Source: Rusavskia elegans (Eukaryota > Ascomycota > Lecanoromycetes > Teloschistales > Teloschistaceae). From it: a stretch of DNA of 64,000 nt. Under the pieces are notes generated by a model that did no database searches, was not told the DNA's origin, and saw only the letters and a program-made list of their open reading frames with translations. Shown here piece by piece: positions 43,373 to 55,258 of this stretch (position 1 is the stretch's first letter; each line of letters opens with the position of its first letter). A program made the translations under genes and the position numbers. Where the stretch lies: the NCBI GenBank assembly GCA_011316305.1, contig SAUG01000016.1, forward strand, positions 248,001 through 312,000, written 5' to 3'.

Positions 43373-45493
43373 GATTCCGAAAGCACTCTGGTCGGATAGG
43401 TAACCAGGGTGAAGGTGCGATGACTGCGGTGGCTAGTAGTAACGGTGAAGTGAATGCTCGATCAACAAAAGCATCGCGGGACGAGCAAATCCGACGTTGA
43501 TCGATAAGTCAAATTACCCTGCCTGGGCCTAGAAATTGGATCATCAAGGCTTAATTTATCTAGGAAGTCCAGCCTTCGATCGCAATGTCGAGCGATGACT
43601 TTGACTACGGGTTGGAGGTGGTGGGGATGGAAAGTACGATGGACGTGGGTATCTGCTCGTCGAAGGAGTCCCACTGGAAAGGAGTGAATGGGTATTCTGC
43701 GAAGTCAATGAGGATTGATCGAGCAGGGAATACGTCCTCGGATGCCCTTACAGCAGATGGCAGCGACAGTGTGCAAGAGCCCCCGAGCGAAGAACTTGGT
43801 TGAAGCTGCGTCACATTCGTCCGTCACGTTCACGTAAGGTAGCATATGGTGGCAATAGCGACAGTAACAACCATAATCTCGAAGCTCAAGAGCTGTGTGT
43901 TGGATTGGGGAACCACCGATTTGCGCCCAAGCACTGAAGCAGATATGTTGTAGAGGTGAATTCAAAGCAGCAAACGACGAAGCCGCGACTCGCGGCAACT
44001 CCCGGCTACGTATGTAAGGTAGTATGGAACATTGGAACCTTGTGTGCAGCGCCCCAGCGAACAACTGCTATTATAAAGTACAGAACAGGTGGAAGATATC
44101 AAGGACTTTTTCCAGCGAAACCGGACGTAGCAGTGGTGTCTCGATACATGTACTTGCCTGTGTCCGTTGCTTGGAGGGGTACCTTAGCCTCGTGAAATGT
44201 CAAGCTCTCTCTCTACACTGACGGCTGGCGCTGACTATCTCGGCCGCGGTCACTGCGTGTTGAGGGTGACGTCCATCTGTGATAGCGCATCCTGGATCTT
44301 GAGCTCAGCATTGGATGTTGATTGGAACGGAGTAGGGGGACTTGAAGCATGGAGACACGTTTAACCCAACGCTACCCTCGACGATGCCACCGAGGAGAAG
44401 AAGCGCAGATGTCGTATAGAGCTATGAATTGATGTCCAGTACTTTCAAGGGCGGTGTGTGAAGTCGAGTTGTTACTATACTGGCACCGTTGTCTCTGGCT
44501 TGTAGACGTGGCCCCGTTGACGGTGATGCTTGATGCGGGTATGCCCAAGCCGACGATGATATATGGAGACCGGTTTCCCTCGTTGAATTAATTGGAGTCA
44601 CCTCGAGCGCGTGCGAATCCTTTCCCTTTGACAACCAAGGTCCAGTGCGCAGATGATAGAGACGGAGACATTATTATTATTGACGAGTCGTGGATTTTGG
44701 CATCAGCCCGTCCGCGACGCTGATTCGTGGACAGCGACGACCAATACGAAGGCCGAATGGACATGACCAGGGACAGGGCCTTGAACGACTGTCTATCACG
44801 ACTTTCCCATCTCGTACCACTGCGCAGACGATCGCGTGGATCTTGCCACCTCCATGAGCACGATTTCCCCCGATGCGGAGGGCAAAAGATAGGAGATCAG
44901 GCCACAGGATCAGAGGCTCCTCGGAGAGGTACGCTTCTACCAGCAAATGGCTGGCGGCGGGCGACGTTAGGGAGCCTAAGATGGGGCCGGAGCACTGCGA
45001 GCCATACCCAAACAAGGCCGCTGAATGCACAAGCAAGATTCAGGGCAATCTCCAGCTGCATCTGCTTGCTGCAGCTTGCGTGGGAGCTTCCATAGCTGCG
45101 AGAGACGAGAGCCGGGCAACAATTTCACAATTTCCCTATTTTCCTTCGCCAGTACCTTGCGTTGATATGATACCATCTCACTAACGGATCTGGGGCCCGC
45201 CCGATTATTACAAGAGACAACTTCAGCTTTCTACCTGCACCTCCTCTTCACACACCGACTTCTTCACGATTCATCTTCTTCCCCTTCTTTGCTCCCCTTC
45301 ACTTACTCACCTTGAATTATGCCTTGTTGATCATTCATTCATTGCCTCCCCCTTTCCCTTCGACGCGTTCCTTTCTACTGGTCGGTCCGGTGGTCTTTCA
45401 AATACATCCTGCCTCTTTTCAGCTTGCAATCGCCTTCTTCTCTGCTAGCCCTTTGGCCCAATTCAGATGTATGACGATCTATGACTTTGAGCT
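43373..45493. other. Long intergenic region between SET2 and the AT-hook gene
   Basis: 2.1 kb between divergent starts. A 72-codon plus-strand frame at 43585-43803 (starts MSSDDFDYGLEVV, acidic) and several minus-strand frames overlap, none with recognised similarity. A TTATTATTATT run occurs near 44,670. From about 45,200 the plus strand is pyrimidine-rich, probably the leader of the AT-hook gene. Confidence 0.4.
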
Positions 45494-46691
45494 ATGTCCA
45501 TCTTTCCCGAGCAACCTTTTGATGAACGTGAAGAGGTTCGTAGACATTGAGCTCCAAAGCGGCACCCAGCCGCCTCGCGGACCAGTGACAAGCTAATGCC
45601 CACCCAACAGCGATATTTCCTTGCCGAGATCCTGAAAGATTCGCAAATCTCTTCTGCGAATCTGCTCCGGGTCATTCAAGCTGAACGCATCCGGCCCAGA
45701 TGGACGGAAATAGCCTTGCCGCACGGTGCGTGAATGAATCGCACCTATCCACCAGCACATCCGTGCACCGGATACACGTTGGAATGACAAAGCGCTTTCG
45801 AAGAATCCAGCAACTGCTCGTATCGTGCTGACAGCATCCTCCATAGGTCGCTCCGTCACGGCTTGTCAGAAGGCTTTCGACAGTCTGTATGCTCGCGTCT
45901 TTCAAATTCCACTGCAGCCCTTAGGTCCAGCACCACTGCCATCGCCTTCCCCAAGACAAAGAAAACGGCCTGCTGCCGGTGCTGAAAATCCCATGAGCCT
46001 GAACCGAGAACTTCAGCCACGTGGTCCAGGCTTCGCGACCGTCAACGACCCTCCCGAGTCAACCGCGTATCCCGCCGGGCTGGCAGACCCTGGCGACCAA
46101 CGAAAGAAGAAGCGTGGCCGACCGAGCAAGGCTGAAGCTGAGATCAAAGCCGCCGAATATGCCGCGCGAGGCGAGCCCTATCCACCACCGAGAAAACCCA
46201 AGAACCCCAAGCTTGTCTCGGAAGGAGCAAGTACCACAGGTACAATGGGTCCATCAATCATGTTCACGCCGGTGACCATGGGCCCAGGTGTGATGGAACC
46301 GGTATCGTCCGGAAAGAAACGTGCGGCCAAGCCTAATTTACAGCAAGAAAGCGCAGCCCCGAACTACAGTGGAACGCCAGCGAATCCCCAGCATATCTAT
46401 GGAGGGGGTGGAAGTATACTGGGGCAGCCTATGCTGTTCAATCAAGCTCCTCAGCCAGAAAACATCAATACCGGTATCCGACCTGGTGAGGAACATGTGA
46501 TGGAAGAGGACAGTAGTGGACAGTCGCGGCAGGCAAAGAGCGAACAAGCAAGCCCAGCTGAAAATGTTGCCCTTCGCGAGCAGAAACCCTCACAACAGCA
46601 AAACGAAGCGAACGACAACGGCGGAGGCCCAAAACAACAACAAACAACAACGGAGCATGCACCTTCCGAAGCCATACTCGAGCGCAAATGA
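45494..46691 (+). CDS. AT-hook protein with a conserved fungal N-terminal helical region
   Basis: Three exons, 45494-45535, 45611-45725 and 45847-46691, in phase, give 333 residues. The N-terminal 70 residues (MSIFPEQPFDEREE, RYFLAEILKDSQISSANLLRVIQ, PRWTEIALPHGRSVTACQKAFDSL) look like a small helical DNA-binding or Myb-like fold. An AT-hook (KKKRGRPSKAEAE) lies at about 138-150. The rest is low complexity, rich in P, G and Q, ending with several asparagine and glutamine runs. AT-hooks bind the minor groove of AT-rich DNA, so a nuclear regulatory or chromatin role is likely but unproven. The first exon of 42 bases is the least certain part. Confidence 0.75.
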
Positions 46692-47380
46692 GTCTAATAC
46701 CTAATTGAATCCCAAGACTGACGGGGCATGGATTGGATGATTTCTTACGATTCGATGCTTGATGCATATCTATACGTGGCGGTAGAAGTCTTGCAACTTT
46801 GAGCGCATACGGAAAAGCGGCTACTCTCACGCATTCATGTACAACGATCCATTTGGTACAGGCGGACTTCTGACATCGGTAGTCTCAGGACACACTCAGT
46901 TTCTTCTGCTCCATTTCAGCATTATTGCCGCTCAGCATTTCTCTTCATGAACGCGGTCCCGCTTATGGGAAATTCACAATTAGAATTTTGTCTGGAGCCT
47001 GGTGAAGCATGTTACGATATACGAGAGCACCCACTACAACATGTACACTTCTTTCTATGTATTATAAGCGCTTAGGCAAATCAACATTTGGGAAGCATCT
47101 TTTCACTCAGAGGGACGTAAAGTACTAGTCACTGCGTAGGATCTGCTAGAATTGAATCTTTGATTGAACTCTCACGCTAGATTTCGTCGTGCCATTAGGG
47201 AGGCAATTGCATGAAGACGGGTTCGTTGCTCATTCAAAACACAGGAGACGGAACGAGATACCGAAGAGTATTCAGTGTGGGTAAATCACGCCATGGGTAT
47301 CTACTAACTAGCCAAGCAACGCCAGCAGCCTGCGTGGGAAGAATCAAGAAACCTCTGGAACCTTTTCCCCCAACCAAAAT
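46692..47380. other. Convergent intergenic region
   Basis: 689 bases between the 3' ends of the AT-hook gene and SPT4. No gene or repeat is seen. Confidence 0.4.
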
Positions 47381-47990
47381 CTAAGCATCGTCATCATGGA
47401 CAGTACCATCCCGTCTGATGTTCAGTCAGAGATGTGCCAACCCGACGGCGACGTGTCAGTACTTACGGGATATATCGACCTCCAGCGTCTTCAATATTCT
47501 GCACTGTTTCCTCTGGCAGCTTTCAATAGACAGAGATGTCAGCTTTCGTCTCTTGGACAAGCATAAGGTCCAGGTGAAGAGTGATGAACCATCGATACAT
47601 CGAGAGAAAGAAAAGACTACACATCTATACCAAATGCCCAAACAGGATAGCTCAGAAATCTTGCATCACAGCGCTTTCCCGAATATTCAAAGTTATTGAC
47701 AATCAGCCAGAACTTACCTGACCCACAACCTTTACGGCATATACGCCGGGCACATAGCCATCCAGCCGCTGCCACCGAGCAACCCAAGATTGAGATGGAT
47801 CGGCGAGCGTGATCAGGCCTTCAAAAACTTGGGACGTGCACTGTTGGACGTCCTCAGGGTGATTCTGGAGGCCGAGGAAGGCTTCGCAGTTGGGACAGCC
47901 TTCGCGGATGAAGCGTTGTTGGACTTGAACTATCGAGCACACCATGCAGGCACGCAGATAGCGTTGCTGGTTTCCGGGCACAAAGCTCAT
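47381..47990 (-). CDS. SPT4: Transcription elongation factor Spt4
   Basis: Three exons, 47990-47718, 47519-47467 and 47414-47381, give 119 residues, the usual Spt4 size. The N-terminus [20 protein letters not shown] has the first zinc pair (CMVC) and REGCPNC the second. Then come [36 protein letters not shown] and IPRDG, all conserved. Spt4 pairs with the NGN domain of Spt5 and keeps RNA polymerase II processive. A longer frame adds 28 residues upstream, without conservation, so I use the inner ATG. The middle and last exons are only 53 and 34 bases; the first intron is 198 bases. Set2 and Spt4 in the same window share a role in elongation, without being adjacent. Confidence 0.92.
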
Positions 47991-48267
47991 GGTGTTCTGG
48001 TCACGATCGTCGTGTCTGTGAGTTGCCAGTCGGTATGATCCTCGGTGGTGATGGGGACGTTTGAAGATCTTCAATCACCACACCCTGTAGGGCTTAGCCC
48101 GTCCGCAGGATTAGCGCGTTTGATCAGATTATCCAATCAGTGGATTGCCGTGTATTTCAAACCTTTTATATATGAGCACTAACACATCTCGAAGCATCGA
48201 TATCATATACCTTGGAACTCTTAACGCCTTGGATACACATACTACTGAGTCAAAGACCTCGTCGATA

Positions 48268-49921
48268 ATGACAGATCTGGAAGACGCGCTTTCCCTGAAG
48301 CAGAAAGGAAACCAAGCCTTTAAAGAGCATGATTGGCTGAATTCGGTTCATTTCTATACAAAGGCCATAGAAGCCAACGATCAGGACCCATCATTCTATG
48401 CCAACAGAGCGCAGGTCAATTCTTGGTCTCTTTCTCCATTAGCACTCGTCTCATCATACTTACGACTTCCCAGGCAAATATCAAACTCGAGGCATATGGT
48501 TACGCTATCGCTGACGCCACCAGAGCCATCGAGCTCGATGGAACATATATCAAGGTAAGTGATAGGCCTCTGGACCCTGTGACTCCCCAGGATCCCGTGC
48601 AGGGTCTGAGTATTCCTTAGGCATACTGGAGACGAGCGATTGCAAATACCGCTATCCTCAATTCCCGTGAAGCACTGAAGGACTTCAAAGTAGTTGTTCG
48701 AAAAGAACCAAGCAACAAAGATGCCAAACTCAAGCTAGCCGAGTGCGAAAAAATTGTCAAACGGGTAGAGTTCTTGAGGGCAATCGAAGTCGGTGATCCA
48801 CCATCAGCGTTCGAGGGTCTGGACATAGACTCGATCCCTGTTGAATCAAGTTATGATGGCGTCAAGTTGGGCAACGAGATGACCTCGGAGTTCATTGACG
48901 ACATGATCACTCGTTTCAAGAACGGCAAGAAACTCCACAAGAAATACGTCTACCAGATCGTTGCTGCCGTGAAGAAGATTGTCTACGATGAGCCTACCAT
49001 GGTTGAAATGGACGTCAAGGAAGGCCATAAGCTGACCGTATGCGGTGATACACACGGCCAATTCTTCGACCTTCTCGAGATCTTTAGGCTCAATGGTTTC
49101 CCCTCTGAATCCCAATACTATCTCTTCAATGGTGATTTCGTTGATCGAGGCTCATGGTCAACGGAGATCGCTCTTCTCCTTTATGCCTACAAGTGGTTAC
49201 GCCCGAATGCTTTCTTCCTGAACCGTGGCAACCACGAGACCGACGATATGAACAGGGTCTACGGTTTTGAGGGCGAGTGCAAAGCCAAGTATAGCGACCG
49301 CGTCTTCAAATTATTCTCGGAGTCATTTTCTGCATTACCGCTCGCAACACTGATCGGCAAGAAGTTTTTTACTTTACATGGTGGGCTGTTTTCAGATGAC
49401 AAGACCACCCTTGATGATGTACGCAAGCTCAACAGACATCAGCAACGGCAACCAGGTCAACAAGGCTTGATGATGGAAATGCTGTGGACCGATCCCCAAA
49501 CGGCGCCTGGAAGAGGGCCAAGCAAGAGAGGCGTAGGCTTGCAATTCGGTCCCGATGTCACCAAGAGATTCTGCGAGAAGAACGGGCTAGATGCGGTTAT
49601 TCGAAGTCACGAGGTCCGGATGGAGGGCTATGAGGTTGAACATGATGGACGGTGTATCACTGGTAAGCTTCCTTTTGTAAGCAGTGCAAACACCGCTGAC
49701 TCCCCCATAGTGTTTTCTGCTCCCAAGTACTGTGATAGCACGGAAAACAAAGGCGCATATATTAACATTGGACCCGAGCTCAAATTAGAGTATCACCAAT
49801 TCGACGCGGTCCCTCATCCTGACATCAAACCCATGGTAAGCCAATCGCCATGATTTTGGTCGTCATAAGCTCATCATTGTTGCAGGCTTACGCTCAGAGC
49901 TCCCTCATGCAGATGATGTAG
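48268..49921 (+). CDS. PPT1: Serine/threonine phosphatase PP5 (Ppt1)
   Basis: Five exons, 48268-48414, 48474-48554, 48621-49662, 49711-49835 and 49886-49921, in phase, give 476 residues. Three TPR repeats (about 7-110; LKQKGNQAFKEHDW opens the first) bind Hsp90. The PPP catalytic domain follows with GDTHGQ (Asp219, His221), GDFVDRG (Asp248) and RGNHE (Asn280, His281), then SHEVRMEGYEV and SAPKYCD. The C-terminal helix AYAQSSLMQMM, encoded by a 36-base exon, is the autoinhibitory end. Ppt1/PP5 dephosphorylates Hsp90 and its clients. A TTTTATATATGAG stretch near 48,163-48,175 is a possible TATA element. Confidence 0.95.
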
Positions 49922-50180
49922 GAAGCGTGCTGCCATCCGAACGGCCACAACAACTAGCGATCTGTGTCATCTACGCTTTTAGCGCTTGTTCCGCATACAT
50001 CATTGCCATTAGCGACAAAGGCGTTCCCTTGGATGACAAATCTCGTACCTTGTACATTATGACTTGGAGCATGTGTATTTACACTTTATGCCAGACGTTC
50101 GTCGGTCAAAGTAATCAGACAGGAATAATAATATTAAAGATATCTTGCAATACAAATGGAGTGGGATGCCATTGTCTCAT

Positions 50181-50594
50181 TCAGGCTTCAAATAGATCAC
50201 TCCCATCACCAGCGACAAGGCTGCCCAGCCACTCACTCTTCCCTTTGATCCTCCATGCAACGCCCTCGCGGCCGATCCATCCACTCAAGGCACTCACAAC
50301 AACCGCACTGTCGTCCTTTGGCACTCTGATCCAAATATTCCTGCCCTCCACTTTGAGAAAATCCACGGGGATGGCGGTACCAGTGATGCCGAGGAATTGC
50401 TGTAGAGCAGACGTAAGGTAGGTCCGAGCAGTAAGGATGTCGACTTCAGCATCAGTGAATTGGGAAGTGATTTCAGATGATATCAGACTGAGGTGGAAAT
50501 ATGTCCAGGGAAGGTGTCGGATCGTAGTAATATCTGATGTTATGGTCTCAACATGTTGGCTGGAAGATGGTGGGTTGGACTTTGAGGTAGTCAT
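50181..50594 (-). CDS. POP8: Pop8 subunit of RNase P/MRP
   Basis: One exon of 137 residues. The region from about 29 to 120 (RHLPWTYFHLSLIS, LTSALQQFLGITGTAIPVDFLKVEGRNIWIRVP, DSAVVVSALSGW) matches the Pop8 domain, a small alpha/beta Rpp14/Pop5-like fold. Pop8 belongs to nuclear RNase P and RNase MRP, which trim the 5' ends of tRNA precursors and process rRNA. Its start is divergent from the ESS2 gene, 278 bases away. Confidence 0.82.
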   Translation of the reverse strand: MTTSKSNPPSSSQHVETITSDITTIRHLPWTYFHLSLISSEITSQFTDAEVDILTARTYLTSALQQFLGITGTAIPVDFLKVEGRNIWIRVPKDDSAVVVSALSGWIGREGVAWRIKGKSEWLGSLVAGDGSDLFEA

Positions 50595-50872
50595 TCGGTT
50601 GGATACTATGAGGGGCCAGATTGAAAATTTCTCCTTCCCATACTATGCCCTCGCTCGGTGTTGCGCATTGAAACCATTTCTGGCTTGGACTTGAGCCCGC
50701 TGTCGTCGTTAAGCCCTATGGAGATCTTAACGATTGATCTACATTAGCGCTAATGAGATCCAGCCGCCGAGCCGCGGTAAACGTCCGCTGTCGTTCTCTT
50801 GTGTTGCTTCAAGCACAACCACATTGCCCAAGCGTGACAGCTGCTGGTCGTCTTTGTCACAGTTCCGATAAA

Positions 50873-52264
50873 ATGTCTTCCACAACGCCTTCCCAGGCTT
50901 TAGCGAAACGCTCAAATGACTCCGCTCTCATGCCCCCGCCTCCACCACCAAAGCGAATAAAGCGCCCAGTCAAAGTTCTGGATGAAGACGCTTATACAGA
51001 TGCGCTGTCCCATATTATCGCACGAGATTTTTTCCCAGGGTTGCTCGAAACAGAATCGCAACAGGACTACCTTAACGCTCTGGATTCACACGACAATGAA
51101 TGGATTGCTGCGTCTGGCAAAAGATTGGCAGAGATCATGACACCAGGTCCTGACGGCCGAAGGCTACGAGGTAGAAGAGGAACCAGCATGACACCCATGA
51201 GTGGACTCCGTGGTATGGGTACCGAGACGCCCAAGGCATGGCAAGGCGAAACGCCGATGTCCACGACATCCACAATAGACTCTACACCCGAAAATAGGCA
51301 GCCGAACATCGACACCAACATGTCACTCAGTGCTTTTCAAACCAAGTACACAAGTGAAGATAACGAGTCATTCTACAAGCTGCTCGACAAACAGAACATC
51401 AAACGTTCGGAAAGATACGCCTGGATGTGGGCCAGTAACAAAATCCCTGCAGCCCGACAGATCGCATATCGCAAACGAGAAGAACAAAAACTCCTATCCG
51501 GCACTGGGATATCCACCACCGCCGAGATAAACGGCAAAGAAGTCGCCCTCATCCGCCCCGGCGAAGAAGATCAACGAAAAGCTCAACCCGACAGCTGGAC
51601 CTCCACAAACCCCGACAACAATTTCATGTTCGCCCCTTCATCCATCGAGGACTCCCTCCAAACTGTCGCCCAAAAAGCAGAGGAAACGTCAAAAGCACCA
51701 CCGAAAGCCGTGGTCTACGACAACACTCGCTTACCTACCGCCACATCTGATTCTGCAGATACATCCTCCCAAATACCACCTTCACCTTCACTATCCGCCG
51801 TCCAAGACGCCATAGCCGGCCGTCCGCGTCCCACGGCTTCGGAGGCAGCGTTTGGAGGCGGTGAAACACCCCGAGTCAACGGCTATGCATTCGTCGACAG
51901 TGAAGAACCGAGTCCTCCATCTCCTTCTCCACCACCGCCCCACTCCCTCCTCGGCAGCGGCGGCAAAACGGTGAACCCGTTCACGATCAAGGAAAATAGC
52001 AAGAGAGAGGGATTGCATCATAGGATGGTGGATAAGGTCGCCAAGGGTAAACGGGTGAAAGGTCAGGTCGAGGTGCTCAAGACGCCGGTGCCGAGGTTCT
52101 TGAGTAGTCCGCGAGTGGCGAAGGGTGGGTTGACGCCGGCGGGGCAGAGGTTGCTGGGGAAGTTTGGAGGAGATGGTGGTGGGCGGACTCCCGGGGTGTG
52201 GGAGGGAGGGAGGGAGAGGAAGAAGGCCAGTGGGTTAAGAGAAGGGTGGACGCCGAAAGGTTAA
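50873..52264 (+). CDS. Ess2/DGCR14 nuclear protein
   Basis: One exon of 463 residues. After a proline run (MPPPPPPKRIKRPVKVLDEDAYTDALSHIIARDFFPGL) the ESS-2 family start can be read: LDEDAYTDALSHIIARDFFPGL. Further conserved parts are LSAFQTKYTSEDNESFYKLLDKQN, the YAWMWASNK block and the C-terminal NPFTIKENSKREGLHHRMVDKVA and TPAGQRLLGK. Ess2 proteins bind the spliceosome C complex. In the same frame an upstream ATG (50753) would add 40 residues; I chose 50873 because the context GATAAA-ATG is good and the extra residues are not conserved. Confidence 0.88.
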   Translation: MSSTTPSQALAKRSNDSALMPPPPPPKRIKRPVKVLDEDAYTDALSHIIARDFFPGLLETESQQDYLNALDSHDNEWIAASGKRLAEIMTPGPDGRRLRGRRGTSMTPMSGLRGMGTETPKAWQGETPMSTTSTIDSTPENRQPNIDTNMSLSAFQTKYTSEDNESFYKLLDKQNIKRSERYAWMWASNKIPAARQIAYRKREEQKLLSGTGISTTAEINGKEVALIRPGEEDQRKAQPDSWTSTNPDNNFMFAPSSIEDSLQTVAQKAEETSKAPPKAVVYDNTRLPTATSDSADTSSQIPPSPSLSAVQDAIAGRPRPTASEAAFGGGETPRVNGYAFVDSEEPSPPSPSPPPPHSLLGSGGKTVNPFTIKENSKREGLHHRMVDKVAKGKRVKGQVEVLKTPVPRFLSSPRVAKGGLTPAGQRLLGKFGGDGGGRTPGVWEGGRERKKASGLREGWTPKG

Positions 52265-52579
52265 GGAAGTCGCTGCAAATTGGTGTTGGTAGGGTGTTTT
52301 GTTGTTTTGATACCCCCTTTGTCGGTGCCTTTGCCGTTAAGATTGACTGACATGAGCATGAGATGTTTATGAATGCAAAATAATTACGTCGTAAGAACTG
52401 TCCATGGCCGGTGCAATATTGATGCAGAGAAATTTGGGTCACGGTCATCATATCTCATCCGCTCAGCTGACCAAACGCCCTCCATTCATGGCAATGCATC
52501 CGAAACCCACAGCTCAAACAACGCCGAATCGATCCTCCGAGTCCACGAAAATGGTAATCCAATCAATCCAACCCATCCC
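52265..52579. other. Convergent intergenic region
   Basis: 315 bases between ESS2 and MID1 stops. No feature was seen. Confidence 0.4.
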
Positions 52580-54434
52580 TCACGATACATACAACGCAAT
52601 CGCCACCCCAACGCCCACCATCCACCACCTTACACCCAGTCCCCCAGCACCGTTGAACAAATTCGGTCCTCCCGGCCAGTTGCAATACCACTCCTTATCT
52701 CCCTGCCGATGATGTCCATAACTGAGATTCAACCCCCTCGATTCCAGCGGACAAGCAAACTGCAACGCCGCAGGACAATTCTGCGTCAAATGGTAACACA
52801 GATCCTCACATGGCAGCATTTCCTTATACGGTCCAGGTTTGATCTTCTCGTCAATCATCGAATTACGCGAGATGTTGCGAAGGAGCAGATGCCTTTTGTC
52901 ATCGGAGGAAGCGGAGAAGTCTTCGCAGCGAGGGATGGTGACGGCGCATAACCAGGCTCTGTAGGCATTATCGCAGTCTTGGCAATTGCGTGCGAGGGAG
53001 TATTTGGCTGAGTCGGTGGTGTCGCAGGGGATTTGCTGTAATGATTTGCTGAAGTTTTGGTAGGATTTCTTGGCGTAGTTATCGTAGAGGAGACCCAGTT
53101 CGGTCACGTTGGGGTGGAGGATCGGGTTGGAGGGAACTGCGTAGGCGACGTCGGTGCAGAAAGGGAGGTCGAAGATGATTTGGCAGTTGTTGTCTGATCG
53201 ACAGCGTTAGCGGCGAAAGCAACACCATGATTTAGTTCTTGTAGCGCCTGGTCATACCGGACTTGGTGGTGAAGCTGGTTGCTTTCCATACTGTGCCGCC
53301 TCCGCCAGCCGTTGAGTTGCCCGAACCGTTTTTCAATGTCATAATCGCATAGTAAGATGTGCTACTGTTGAGTCCATTGACGTAGAATAGCTGCTTCGGC
53401 TGCCCTCCAATCTTCACTATTCTGTTGTCGCTCTTCTTAACCTTCGCATGGTTCCTAAGGCCGCATATTGACCTGTTCATGCTTTGGAAAGAGAGATCTG
53501 CCTGATCATGGACATAGACCTGGAAAGGAGGGTCCATTTCCATCCAACGGGTAAAGATGGCCGTGTTCGACAAGGAGTTAGTGATGTCGCCTGTCCAGAG
53601 GATCGAAGAATTGGAATCAGTATCCCAAGCAGTAATTTGAGTGTCATTGATCTTGGGGTCACCATTGAAGTAGGTAGTATATAGAGCGTCTATAGAAGCA
53701 GCAAGCTCGTAATTGTATATGCCCTCAAAGCCATCTGGTGCTTGCGGAGCCCTTACTCCAATCCAGATATCGTCGCTTACGGTCGACAAGTTAACGTAAC
53801 CGTAACCCCCTTCGACAGTAACAATTTGATCATGGTGTTCCTTATCCGGCTGTTGGTTGGTTGATGAACGAGACAGGTAAACTTCCAGCTGAGGCGGAAG
53901 ACCAGGGGTTCCGGGTGTGGTGGAGGTTGGCTGATCGCAAACGGAAAAACTAAGCCAAACGTTCCTGGTAGTTGCGGTGGTATTCTGCTTTTTAGCCAGT
54001 TGGATCAGATCGTTCTCCAAACAAGTAGTGTTTGTCGTCGCGCTAAGGTTGAGCGGCAGATCGAAAGCTGGTTTGGCGTAAGGAGCTTGCAGACTACTCT
54101 TTGGAAAGGTCCAGTATTGAATGTCGCCGGGTTCGATGTTCATCGGCTGAGGGGCGTTATTAGCCAGTACGGTGACAGCTTCCGGTGCTCTTCCAATGAT
54201 GCCCCTATCCAATCCCGCAAAGTCTGGTTCATAACTGCTTTCTCTAACATTTCCATCTCGTAAGGTATCGGATGGGTCCAGGAGGCTCAGCAACCGGTGG
54301 TGATTGTGATCTTCATGGACAGCGGAGTCGGCGTCGGTAGCCCGGGCAAGGGATCGATAAGTCGAGAGACAGCAGAGGTAAACAAGGAGTGCGGAAGCAG
54401 CGTCGGCGAAAGGCCAGCGGAAGCAGAGGCGCAT
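52580..54434 (-). CDS. MID1: Mid1 stretch-activated calcium channel subunit
   Basis: Two exons, 54434-53258 and 53193-52580, joined in phase (donor GTATGA, branch GCTAAC, acceptor ATCAG), give 596 residues. A signal peptide is at 1-31. The extracellular part has about fifteen N-x-S/T glycosylation sites (for example NLSATTNTT, NSSTSYY, NGSGNST). The C-terminal third is cysteine-rich and typical of Mid1 (NNCQIIFDLPFCTDVAYAVP, NCQDCDNAYRAWLCAVTIPRCED, LPCEDLCYHLTQNCPAALQFACP) and ends with a hydrophobic stretch (WMVGVGVAIALYV). Mid1 pairs with Cch1 for high-affinity calcium uptake under cell-wall or ER stress and mating. Confidence 0.93.
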
Positions 54435-54688
54435 TGCTAAGTATAGGAAGCAGGCAGGACCAGCCCGCAGAATCCTCAGGCGTTGAACGTATCAGCCGAT
54501 GGGGTGTGTCAGAGCATCGCTGACTGCACGACGCCTAGAAGGGCACCGGGAGGAGATTTTCATTGTGCCTCGATGTGATGTTTTATTATGAACAGAGCTG
54601 GCTTTAAGAAATGGTGTTGGACGCTGAACAGTGAGACGAGTGACGTTGCTGGCGGAGCGGAACGTTCCGGGCTTCTCTTTCAGTACTT

Positions 54689-55039
54689 TCATTCTAGAGC
54701 TCCAACAAGCATGTCAAGGATCCCTGAGACAGAATAACCGACGATACCGATAATCAGGATAACTGTCAGCAATATGATGACTGGGTTGTAGGGACCCTCT
54801 GCTCGATCACAGATGTCCCTTTCAATTGCCTGAAGGCAGATGTCAGGCCGAGGGTAGAGTTCACCAACTACCTTGCTTGCTTTGGCGCTATGGTTTTTGG
54901 GGATAAGAATGGTGTATGAACCACCTGCTTCGACGCCAACTGTGAGAGTCTTTGGTGTATCTTCCAGGGTAATCTTGGCTTCGGTCAGTAAGATCCGCTT
55001 TCCGTCTTCCGCTTTCGTATAGTCTCTCTCCGTCGACAT
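54689..55039 (-). CDS. Small hypothetical membrane protein with one C-terminal helix
   Basis: A 116-residue frame starting MSTERDYTKAEDG. Residues about 30-50 are beta-rich (TLTVGVEAGGSYTILIP); residues about 85-108 are a strong hydrophobic helix (YNPVIILLTVILIIGIVGY), which suggests a tail-anchored or type I protein. A 42-base intron-like stretch lies inside it on the minus strand (donor GTAGTT, branch CTGAC, acceptor CTTCAG, about 54,827-54,868); being a multiple of three, both forms keep the frame (116 or 102 residues). I do not recognise the family. It is divergent from COQ8, with 219 bases between starts. Confidence 0.5.
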   Translation of the reverse strand: MSTERDYTKAEDGKRILLTEAKITLEDTPKTLTVGVEAGGSYTILIPKNHSAKASKVVGELYPRPDICLQAIERDICDRAEGPYNPVIILLTVILIIGIVGYSVSGILDMLVGALE

Positions 55040-55258
55040 TGTAATGGACTGTCTGAATTTGCTGTATTAGAACGCAGCAGATTTCTTTGGGGAGATCGAC
55101 GGCCATATCGAAGGTGGGGATTGGTAGTTGCAAGATTATTTGTATTCCCTGAATGAAGTTCAAGTGGTTCCAGACGTGGCGGCATTTGAGGGAATATCGT
55201 GAGATTTGCTATCACGTGTGATCCACTAACTTTATACAGACTTCCAGGGCTATCGGAC

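Noticed and set aside
43585..43803. 72-codon plus-strand frame upstream of SET2
   Set aside because: No similarity, poor context, and overlapped by open frames on the other strand; described only within the intergenic entry.
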